From: Anthonomus grandis grandis
Taxonomy: Eukaryota > Arthropoda > Insecta > Coleoptera > Curculionidae
Length of the DNA stretch: 64,000 nucleotides
Assembly (NCBI RefSeq): GCF_022605725.1
Contig: NC_065564.1
Coordinates: forward strand, 6,240,698-6,304,697
Direction: 5' to 3'
Part shown: piece after piece, positions 46,536 through 58,500 of the stretch
Layout of the letters: each line of letters begins with the position of its first letter
How positions within the stretch are numbered: the stretch's first letter is position 1
Translations under genes and position numbers: made by a program
Notes under the pieces: model-generated
Seen by the model: the letters and a program-made list of their open reading frames with translations, nothing else
Database searches by the model: none
What the model was told of the DNA's origin: nothing

Positions 46536-49500
46536 TTAGTTGAAACGCTTGGCGAGTTGCCTCAGGTCCACCTGGATCTGCCAGAGATCCGGGTTCCATT
46601 CGCGGAAAAGTCCCTTGAACTGCTCGCCCTCCTCACCCTGCTCGAACACCACCACTTTGGTGTCCTCCCTGTGGTGGTCCGCCAAATATTTCTGGAAAAA
46701 AATCCGAAATAAATCATTCAAGTAGCTTAAGGCCTGGTTTCTCTGACCAGATCGGTCCAAAATATTTCGGCGATATGGAACGAAAAGTTCGTCAGCGGTT
46801 CCGGTGAAACCCAGGATATGCGGAGTACATAGTAGTGGTTTTTATAAAAGATCGGAACGAAATTTCGGGGAGGTGTGCGGACAGCAGTTCGTCGAAATCA
46901 AAGAGTTTTTGATATGAACGATTTTAAACGGCCCAGTTCGCCGATTTGTTTGTTAAGCTTTGGATTCTCTGACCAGATCGGCCCAAAATATTTCGGTGAA
47001 TATTCGTGTACAAAACGTTCCAGATTTCCGAACTCAGTTCGTTCAGAAGTTTCGTCTTTTCGTGGTTTTTCTGAAGCTATCTTCAGAATTAATTCATTTT
47101 TTTTAAATTTTACGTGCAGTACATCTTGCATTTAAAAACTAAAAAAAGATTGTTGGTATGATTTTAGAAGAAGAACAGGATGATGATGCATCTGCGTTGT
47201 TAGCAGTCGACAATGAAAATAGAAGAATAGTTTGAAAAATGTTCGAGAGTGGGAGTAAAGAGGGAGTGTATAAACTAGATATGAGCACTAGACTATTATC
47301 AAACACTTTTTGTGATTTGTTAAAAAAATACGATGCAGTGAGTGACAGTGAGTCAACGTCAAAACCGCAATATCTTATAGTTTTGCCAACAACAGTCAAT
47401 GATTTATAGGGTCAAACGCCTTGAAGGAATCTAATAGTATAAGAATACTTTTAAGTCCATGATCCAATGCCTCAATTATATCATCAATACCCCTTACGAA
47501 ACCCGTTTTGCAATTCATAATTGAGATCATACCATTATCATATGAGTATATCTGGTTTGATTATTTGGTTCAAAATGGTGACAACAACATTTCTGGTACA
47601 CTTTTAAGTAAATAGGGTCATTACTGGCTGTGTTATTAGGCGAACCCAGTTCAAAACTAGAGACTTACCTCGACGACCTCCTTGCTCCTGGCCTTCTCCT
47701 CCGCATCCGTCTTACTCCCGATCCACAGGAACACGGTGTTCGAATTAGGGTCATCCAGGAACATGACGTCATCCTGGTTCAGGTCGTCCTGCTCGAAATC
47801 GTACACCTCCACCACCTGGAACTTGCTGGCCCCAGGTCTTAGGGTGGCGTGGAACAATCGGGGGTTACTGGCAGACCGGGTTAACCTGGGGCGCATCTCC
47901 CCCACCCCCTGCCAGGACCTGAAGAATTGAGTGAAAGCGGCTGGTTCCGACCCCTGCACGATCCGCTCGACGTGGGTCCAAGAAGGGCGGCGCGTCTCTT
48001 TGAGATACGCGTCGGCTTTCTTCAAAGACTCCTTCTTTTCCTGGGGCGAGGCCCTGCGCCCCACCCAAACGAACACGTCGGTACTGCCGGAATCCAGGAT
48101 GAAGACGTCGCCCTCGTCGAGAAGGGCGGGCTGCAGAGGTCGTTGTCCGACCGGTTCGACCCTCACCGCCCCCGAGGAGTCGGAGACGCGATAAAGGGCG
48201 GCGGCTCGCTCCTCTTGGGTCTCGAATTGGGCGTCGTCGCCGCCCACGGTCGCGTCCGGCACTTTGTCGCGCGAACCGCCCCCGAGGGCGCCGAAGAACT
48301 CGTCGTAGTCCGACTGGGGGCTGAACTCGTCCACGATGATCACCTTGGACTTGCCCGCGTGGTCTTGGTCTCTGATCTGGTTGGCGGCGGTGGTCGCTTT
48401 GATCTTTTCGATCCTCTTGGCGGACGCGCCCACGTACACGTAGATCTTCTTGCCGGTGTCCAGGATGAAGCAGTCGCCCTTGTTCATCGAGGAGAGGTTC
48501 GGGTCGACCTGGAATAGACCGTTTAGGAATAATGTGCAAACAGAAAACACTGTCATAGTACAAAATAGTTTGGGTCGACCTAAAAAAAAAGTCTAGATGC
48601 GTCAAATCTGGCGAGCGAGCTGGCCATTCTACAGATTCTCGACGGCTATTTGAAGCAAAAGGTGTACGAAACTGAACTTGCTTCAGTATTGGATTTACGA
48701 CAGACAAAAACGAATATTTGTAGAAATATCGATGTTAGTGGATTTGAAGATGTTCGGTGTGAAATTTCGGACCGACTGTTCTTGTGTCAAGAAGTTCAAG
48801 GCAACCATTTCCATCTTCTCAATGTATTTATTCGATATATCAGGTTAAATGTTAATGTATTCAGGTAATTATTAAATGTACCACCATTTTGTAGTAGGTA
48901 AAAATATTGAATTTGTATTCTAGGGTTATAAAGTACTCGTCAGGAGCTTCAAAATGATGTGCCACAAGACCACCCTTTCCATTTAATTTTTTATTCCAAG
49001 ATGGCGCCCAGCAGCCATCTTAAAATTTTTATCTGTCAATTTTGTTTTAAAACATAGTATTCATTCATCAATTGCATTACCTCAAATTTCAATATTTTGA
49101 ATTGATTCATTCAAAAAATAAAGAGGGGGGGTGGGTTTAAGAAAAGCACTGTATATAATTATATAAAATTTAAATAAACAAACTGTGTTATTAGGTTAGA
49201 TATTAAAGACGAAACCAGCTGTTATTCATGGGTAATATTTTGGAAAACATTGATTTGCGAAAACAATTTCTTATTGGTAAGTAGCGTGGGGTGGGTGGGG
49301 GGGTTAAGAGTAGATTTAATAAAAAACGGTTTATTTGCAGAAAATATTTGCCTGAGAAAAAAATGCTTTTTATTAAAATTATAGGTGCTGAAAAAATCTA
49401 TAGTTTTTGTATCTATACTTTTCTCACATAACCTTAAGGTTTTCGAGTAAAACGTGAAAAAGACCCTATTTTATTTCTCGGAAGCAAGCCATATACCGCT

Positions 49501-52500
49501 TTGAAAATTGCAGTAGTTGTGCCATTTTTTATCGCAAATAAGTGGAAATTCCTACACAATGGCATATACAGTGTGTGACAGCCAAATAGAATAAATTAGC
49601 TAATAAATAGACGGGAGCGTATTAGAAAAAACGCTCGAACGCGTCGATTGGTTTTTATAGTTGCGCATTTTTTTTCATAAAAACTTTTTACACAGGTAGT
49701 ATCAGATAACGGTGGCCAATACCAACTTGCTTAGTTTAAACATAACACCCTGTATGTTAATTAATTTTTAGATTTCTCAGATCATTTTAGATATATTTTG
49801 TATACAATGTCCTATATCTATCTTTGACTGTTAAAAATTATTAAATATTAAGTAAAATTCAAAAAATATAACATTTAGAAAAGAAAATTATTTATTTGCC
49901 GAAAATTATTACAACATATTCAAAAATTTATACATAATACAAATCTAAACAATATTGTCAATGTAGAAGATGTTCAAAATGTTCGCCACAAACGTCTTGG
50001 CAACAACCTACCCGTAAATAGAAATTTCTTCTAACGTTACTCAACATCTCAGGTGTGATCGATCTAATTGCCAGGGTTATTCGTCTTCGTATAAGTCAGC
50101 TAAGTCAGTGGATTTAGTTTTGTATACAATAGTTTTCACATATCTTAATAAGAAAAACTGCTGGCCATTCCACCGATCTGGAAATGTTTGGATGAGGTAC
50201 TGCCGGACATTTATTTGGTAGTGGGGTGGTGCTCCATCTTGTTGAACCCATATCATATTTGCTGGAACTTGTGGGTTTCCTGGATCAGAATACAAGTTGG
50301 CCAATTGAAGCAATTCTAAATAATTATTGCCCTCAATAAAAAAAGAACCTATAATCTGATCTTCAATAATTCCTGCCCACACGTTAACCTTTTCAGGGTA
50401 TTGGGTATTGTCGTCTCTCGTCCAGCGAGGATTTTCCCTGGACCAATAGCGGCAATTTTGACAATTGGCATGACATTGAAGAGTAAAGGTGCACTCAGAA
50501 AAAATAACACGTTCTAATTGGATCACATTGCTGTCTAACATTGCCATCATTTGTTCACAAAAATACATTCTCCTGTCAAAATCGTCTTCCGTGAGCTCCT
50601 GGGTGGGCATAATTTTATAGGGATGCATTTTGTTTTCTTTTAATAGTCTAATAACTGATGAATAGCTAATATTGAGTACTGGAGCTGCTTTCCGAGTAGA
50701 TGTTTGTGGGTCTTCCTCAAACTTAAGCATAACAGCCAATTTGGTATCCTCACTTATTGCATTGGCAGCTGCTTTTTTTACCTGCCTAACATGGCCCAGC
50801 TCGCGGAATTGCTTTTCTATGTTACTATAATTGTCCCTTGGGTTAAAGGCGGCAAATTTGGAAATTTTTCGTGAAATAAGCGAGCTACTTCCATTTGCGT
50901 CCGTGTATTATCTCCATAGCCAATCATCTGTAGAATTGTTATTTTGCGCATTTCTGTTAAATGAACCATTTTTCTGGCTTGTAGTTAATGAAATTCAAAC
51001 GACTATAGCACTGACGACTACTTCTGTCATGCAACATGAGTCAACATTAAGTCTGGCATTTTAAACCAAAGTAAACAACAATTTTTAGTTTTTTTTATTC
51101 TCATATCAATAAAAAGGAATGCTAAAATAGTTTTTGCTTGCTTTATCATTACCAAGACCTAAATGGGCAAGAAGTATTAAGTGAGTTGTAGAGAATCTTG
51201 AAAAATATTTCCGAAACAGTCAAAGATAGGTATAGAACAATGTAAACAAAACAAAGGTAAGGACACAAAGTCACGGTCTCATCAAATCCATATAATTTCT
51301 TAAAAAAGCTCAAAAGCTACACGTGTTTCGCTCCTGTCGGAGCATCATCAGGCCTAGACCTACACAGATCACATTACAAGTGAAGAAATTATATGGATTT
51401 GATGAGACCGTGACTTTGTGTCCTTACCTTTGTTTTGTTTTCGTTTGGTCTCTTAGAGAAAAATGGATGATACGTTTCTATAGGACAATGTATACAAAAT
51501 ATGTCTAAAATGGTCTGAGTAATCTAAAAATTAATTAACATACAGGGTGTTTTTGAAGGTGATAGACAATGGTACAGTGAAAACATCTTGTCGAAACTGC
51601 ATTGTCTTATTTTATTTAATGTAACACGACGTTTCGGTTGGTAAGTATCTCCAACCGTTATCAAGTGTAAACTGACAGCAAACTACTATTCTATAGGCTT
51701 ATATACTAGATGTGTGCGGCGATGTGGAAAGGAAAGTCATCCGTGAAAAGAGTTGTGGGGAGGACACGCCTCTCTCTAGATCCTACACTGTCCTGAGAGT
51801 AGAGGCTTCCAAATGTTGGGTACATCGACGCTTGGCTGGCTGAAGATCCCCTGATCAGAAGCGTGGTATCAAAGACCAAACCAGATGGCCTGTTGGATAC
51901 CAAAAATTGCGTATCCGCACTCACATCAGATCCCATGTGAGTGCGGTGACTCATACATAGGTGAAACGAAGCGCCCCCTAGAAGTCAGAGCGAAGGAACA
52001 TCGCAGCTGGACCCAAAGAGGAGAGGTTCCCAAATCCGGAATAGCAGAGCACGCGTGGCATAATGAACACAATATCCATTGGTCAGAAGCGTTTCGTAGA
52101 GGCAGTTTTCATTTCACAGAATCAGGGGATCTTCAGTCAGCCAAGCGTCGATGTACCCAACATCTGGAAGCCTCTACTCTCAAGACAGTGTACGATCTAG
52201 AGAGAGGCTTGTCCTCCCCCCAACTCTTTTCACGGATGACTTTCCTTTCCACATCGCTGCACACATCTAGTATATAAGCCTATAGAATAGTAGTTTGCTG
52301 TCAGTTTACACTTGATAACGGTTGGAGATACTTACCAACCGAAACGTCGTGTTACATTAAATAAAATAAGACAATGCAAGTTCGACAAGATGTTTTCAAC
52401 ATACAGGGTGTTATGTTTAAACTAAGCAAGTTGGTTATCTGATACACCCTGTATAAAAAGTTTTTATGAAAAAAAATGCGCAACTATAAAAACCAATCGA

Positions 52501-55500
52501 CGTGTTCGAGAGTTTTTTCCAACACGCTCCCGTCTATTTATTAGCTAATTTATTCCATTTGGCTGACACACGCTGTATGTAATTTCGGGGTCATTTTATC
52601 ACATATTTGAGAAAAAATGTGATAACACGCGTACTTTAGTGATCGACTACTGCAATTTTCATAGCGATATGCCTTTTTTTTTGGAGAAATAAAATGGGGT
52701 TTTTTCAGGTTTTACTCGAAAACCTTAAGGTTATGAAAGAATAGTATAAATAGAAGATCTATAGATATTTTTATAATCTATTTTTTTCTCAGGCAATTAT
52801 TTTCTGCAAAGAAACCGTTTTTTATGAACCCTACCCTTAGCCCCCCACCCACCCTACACAACTTACCAGTAAAAAATTGTTTTGAAAAATCCTTGTTTTC
52901 CAAAATAATACGCACGAATAACAGCTGGTTTCGTTGTTAATATCTAATCTAATAACACAATTTGTTTATTTAAATTTGATATAATTATATTATTAATAAA
53001 TATTTAATACAAAATCAGTGCTATTAGATTGGATATTATAAACGCAAAACAGTGATTTTTCAAAAGAATTTCTTACTGGGAAAATGTTTGGGGTGGGTGG
53101 GGGGGGTAAGGGTTGTGTTGATGAAAAACAATATTTTTGCAGAAAATATCTATTAAATATTTAATTTAATAACACTGTTTATTTAAATTCGATATAATTT
53201 TATATACAAATATTTAGTATAAAAACAGCGTTATTAGATTGAATAATATGGACAAAAAACAGTTATTTTTCAAAAGAATTTTTTCAAATATTTAAATAGT
53301 GTAGTAATCGAGTTTAGAAACTAGATATGTAAATCCCCTGTCAATTTTTTTAAAGGCGGAAATTTTCTCTTTTTCGTAAGCAGTATCGTATGTGATATAG
53401 GTATATCTTACAGTTTAATAAATATACCTTGACCATATCGTCCCCTTAATACAACAACCAGGTAACTCGAAATTTCACGATTTTGAGCTATCTACTTTTT
53501 CCTTTATAACCTTTTACGCCTTTTTTAATGCTACAACTAGGTAACTTCAACTCCAATCCAATTTACGGGAATCCAGTGACAAAAACTAGTTATGTTCACA
53601 GTTAAAAAAAAAACCTGCTGCTTAAAGTAGCTACCTTGAATTATCTAATTGTGCACCTGCGATTACAAAAATTTGTAGGGCAACAAGTGTTTAATTTAAG
53701 TTACCTAGTTGTGCGCCCGGCTAACTTGACTTATTCGCTACCCCTTACAGATATTTTTCGAGATACCTATAGTATGTTTGCAGTAAATGTCGAGTGTGAC
53801 ATTATTAAGTATGTTCCTCCAGTTTTTGTAATATTTTTTGTGAAAAAAAGCAAAAATGTCTACAACAGCCAAATACATGTTAACTTTAGGACGTAGCCAG
53901 TTGACGGAGAATAAAGGTGAGTGAATTTAAATGCAATTAATAAAGAAAATATTGTGGAAACAATAAGACTGCTTATTTATATGTTAGGTATTTATCAATT
54001 AATAATTTTCTCAAATTTAAATTAAAAATAATGTCTTCTGGTATTATTGCGAAATCTATCCTAATCGTTATAGGAGTATTTTTAAAATTATTTTTAGTTT
54101 CAGATATAGAGACGGTCAATGATGATGATGACATGTCGTCACCTAATAATGAAATAAATACTCGCATAAAATATACGACAGAAGGAAAGAATAAAGCGGA
54201 ACAACCTACAAGTAATTGTTATTTAAGTTTATTTTATAAAATATTTTTGTATTATTATTGGGCATGAGCCTTGTAAATACGTAGACTGATAAATACCTTT
54301 TATTTTTTAGAAAGTTCCTTTTTTACTTCATGTGATGATACTACTGTGGCATTTCAATTTAATTGTCTAGTGTTCTAATTTTTACAGTTGAAAATATTGA
54401 GCCGGTTCCGGGCACTTCAAAACAGCATTTATATGACTTAAATTCAGACTTTGAGGCCATATTCTCTTGAACACTCGGAATATAATCCAGAGTCTGAAAA
54501 TTCTTCTAGCAGTGATTTGGATTCCCAAGTTGGCACATTACAAAGAAACAATATTGAATTACACGATGTGGAAGAGTTGCCTGTTAGGACAGATAAGTCG
54601 AGAAAAAGGAAAAGAAATGAACAAAATTGGAAAAGGAATGTTGCAAAATTAAAAAAACAACGTGGCGAGGCATACATATCATCAATGCATAGCAATGAAA
54701 GATCCGTGTTTAGCTACCTGCAAAAGACAATGCAGTGAAGTTTTTTCTTATGATGAACGATTGTCGATTTTTCGGAGATATTATCACTTATCACAGAATC
54801 ATACGAAAGAAAGCGGGACTTTATTCACGGTCATACAGAAAAAAAAAATAAAAAATGGCATACTAAAGAACAGTCCAGATGACAAAACACCATTTTTTTC
54901 TTTTTGCCAAAAAATTCTAACCGGATTCAGGTTTGCAAAACGATGTTTATCAATACCCTAGGAATTAGAAAGGGAGTTGTGGATATTGCGATCAAGAGAG
55001 ATTATTGAGACAAGCGCGAAAAATTTAAAAAAAAGGTCACGACTCCTGAAATAATGAATAGTGTTAAAAGTCATATTGAGAAGTTTCCAGTAGTCGGCTC
55101 ACACTATTGTCGTTCAAAAACGCAACGTAAATATTTGGCCTCTGACTTAAACGTAACAATTATGTATATACTTTATAAAAAAGAATGCAATGAAAAAAAA
55201 ACAAACACCAGCTAGCTCTGCCATTTATAGAAAGGTGTTCTCAGAGGAGTATAACCTTGGTTTTTATCGACCTCGCAAAGATCAGTGTCGGATTTGTATG
55301 GCCTACAATTCTCCTTTAAGTGACAAACCATCTATGCAAATTGAGTATTTGGCTCATATTATAGCAGCTAAGGATAGAGCGCGCGATGAAAAGCGATTAA
55401 GCAGACAGTTGGCGGAAAATTCAAACGGAAAACTCATAAGTTGCAATTTTGATTTGCAACAAGTGCTTCTGGTGCCAAATGATCCAACTAATAATGCTTT

Positions 55501-58500
55501 ATTTTATAAGCAAAGATTTAAAGTATTTAACTTTACCATTTATAATACTGTCTCCAAACAAGGTGATTGCTTTATGTGGACAGAAGTTGAACGCAAACGA
55601 GGTAGCTGTGAGATTGCGACCTGTTTATATAAATATTTTGAATCTTTGCCAAAAACTGACAGATGTGGTGGACAAAATTTAAACAAATTTGTATCTGGGA
55701 TGTGCTTAACAGCCGTTCAAAATATTGCACATTTAGAAACGATTGAACTCAACTTCTTAGTGTCGGGACATAGTGAAATGGAATGCGATTCCATGCACTC
55801 TGCCATTTAAACAGAATTTAAAAGAGTAGGCAAAACTTATTTACCACAAGACTGGAAAACAATAGCTAGATGTTTCCGAAGAAAGGGTGATAAACCTTAC
55901 ATCGTTCATGATGTTACACACGAACAAATATTTGATTGGAAAAATCATGCAGATAAAGTTTTAATTTTCAGAATCAAGGACGAAAGTGGAAAGCAAGTTG
56001 CCTGGCAGAAAATGTGTTGTATGCGCTTTTCTAAATCAGAACCTTTTATATTAAAATTCAAAGAAAAATTCGATGATGAATTTAGGAGTTTAAACTGCAA
56101 AAGGAAAACAAAACCATCTCAAATTAATAGAAAAATGCCCAAGTCTTTGTATAAAAGCAGAATACCTATAACTAAGGAAAAGTACATTCATCTTTTGTCA
56201 TTATTTAACACTAAACCTCCCGCAATTTCCATTGAAAATAAACCTTTTTTTGAAAACCTTCCATTTAAGCAAACAGAAGAAGTTGTACCTGAATCAGACA
56301 GTGAGTGACGAAGTATAGTATTTAAGTAATCATGAGTTATGTATTTGGGTTTTTTTTTACATTTGACAGAAATGTAAGTATTAATAAAAGTATTTTTTAT
56401 ATTAAAACTTGTTTTTACTTCTCAGTCAACAACTAGATATTTGCTTTTTGATTTTTTATTGTTAAAACTAGATATCTCATTTTTTAATATCAAAAGAACT
56501 GAAAAAAAAGCTGACAATCTCTAAAAATATGTATAATATCCATGCGGTATAGTTAAAAAGAAATTCAATTCGCTATTATACAACATTTTTAATTTTTAAA
56601 TACTTTAAACTGCTCCCCTGAAAAATTACAATTTTTGAGTTACCTAGTTGTAGTATTAAAAGGACGATATACGGTTGATAAATAAACCAAAAATGTACTA
56701 AAAAATCATTGAATAAATAAATATGTACAATATATATATATGTATGTATTTAACGATAATAATATTATGATGTGTTGCTTGGGATGCAATACTGCTACAA
56801 GGTAAAGTCCAGTGCAACGATATATTAGAATGGTCACCCGTCAAAACACCAGCATTTTACTTCTCAAACAATGTAAATAGAAGGTGTATGACATTGTTTG
56901 GCAGGTGGAATGCTGGTGTTTTGACGGGTGACCATTTTAATATATCGTTGCACTGGACTTTACTAAGGATTTCCAGATAATTGTTTAGGCAAACATCGAA
57001 CAAAAAAAAACTGTAATTCGACAAACTAAAGACTATGTTGGGTCCAGTTCTGTTTAGTGATTTATTAATGATCTACCTCATGGAAATCAATCAAAAAAAT
57101 AAGGCACTTATGCTGATGACACAACAATCTTGTCAAGAAGTAACCAATTATTTGCATTTGACGAGTGCAAAACTAGACCCTATGTACGTAACCCAATAAA
57201 CTATTTATATTGAATAAAAGTGTAATCGGTTCGTATACTGACCTTTTTTTGAGCATCGATAACTCAAAAATAGAACATAGGAAACTAAAATCCAACAATA
57301 TAATAATAAATACGAGGTTCCATTTAAAAATGCAATACTTATATCTCTCTTTGAAGTCTTTTAACCTTTTTCGCTCCTATCTTAAAAAACATGGAGAAAG
57401 TAAAAAAATATACCTTTTAGAGGGATACCTTTTACAAACAAAAGAAAAATTATTTAAATTAACTGTATACTAATTGTGCAAAAGTTCTCGTGAGTTGGAA
57501 TGTAATATGGCGGTTTTATCAAACAATGGTCAAAATTGCCCTAATTTACTATATAAAAAAATATTGTTTGTCTCTGAATCCCAACAAATCTAGGATCATG
57601 CTTTTCATGCAAAACCAGGAACTTTAATAAATTCAAACATTAGACTAAGCAACCGGGCTCTTGGCTTTACTTTACCTTTTACTTGAATATTAATCTAATA
57701 TTGATATTGGTTTGATCTGCATATTTCTATTGAATAAAGGTTTAATCGGTTGGTATACTGACCTCTTTGACCCGGATGTTTCTGGACCCTTTGACCTGGA
57801 ACAGTCTGGTCTCCGCTTCCTCGGGATTGACGTGACGGAACCCGGAGGAAACCCCTCCCGGTTGATAGCGCACTCCCGACTTAAAGTAGGACAGGAAGAG
57901 TTGGGATTCGTGCTCCTGTCTCTCTCTGTGCTGAATGGGGGCACCACCCAGGAGCTCGTCCAGTTGCACCGCCAGGATCGCGGCTGCTCCAGCTTCATCC
58001 TGAGAAATTTTTGGGGAATTAACCGATTTAAAAGTGTGTCGATAATAAGATCCGCATTTTAATAGACTTGCCCACTTTTTATTGATTTTTCCTGTTAAAC
58101 TGGATTGAGTCACGAATGTGCCAAAAATACTCGAATAATGTTTTCCTTTGTGAGAACTTACCTGACTAGTTTCGGCTCCTAGCCAAAAATGAATGTCCCA
58201 AGACTTGTCTCCCCTTTTATTCACGTTCGTCTGTAATCAATTGATTAATTAATTAATGGATTATTATTAATTAATTAGGACTTACGTTCAGGACGATGTA
58301 GGAGTCGCCGGTGTAGAATTTCCCGTATTGATCCTTGGGGTACGGTACCGGCTTAAAGTCCTGCAATCAACAAGAGACAAGTTAAAAGGGGATCGTTAAC
58401 CTTTAACAACGGGAGCGGATTAATGTTCACATTTGACGCCTTTTTACTTTGACCTTTTTACGGGAAAACGTTCGAAAGTTCACTCGAGGGTGACCCCCAA

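Larger units (their letters stand above)
49760..51545 (-). mobile_element. Mariner-like element with inverted ends
   Basis: The left end TGTTAATTAATTTTTAGATT and the right end AATCTAAAAATTAATTAACA mirror each other, followed inward by ATATTTTGTATACAATGTCC and its complement. A transposase pseudogene lies inside (49958-50971). A Penelope-like piece interrupts the right side (51236-51450). The subterminal sequence resembles the arms of the palindrome at 20368-21886. Confidence 0.8.
49146..53000. mobile_element. Long inverted-repeat element with nested insertions
   Basis: Arms at about 49146-49755 and 52410-53000 are reverse complements (for example CATAACCTTAAGGTTTTCGA and its complement; GTTGCGCATTTTTTTTCATA and its complement). 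The spacer contains a mariner-like element and a Penelope-like fragment. Junctions carry TACAGGGTGTTATG-type ends, so the arms look like the two halves of a foldback element opened by later insertions. Confidence 0.8.

Noticed and set aside
47865..48517. Long opposite-strand or shifted ORFs over gelsolin exon 5
   Set aside because: They overlap a well-supported exon, lack family motifs and arise from high GC3.
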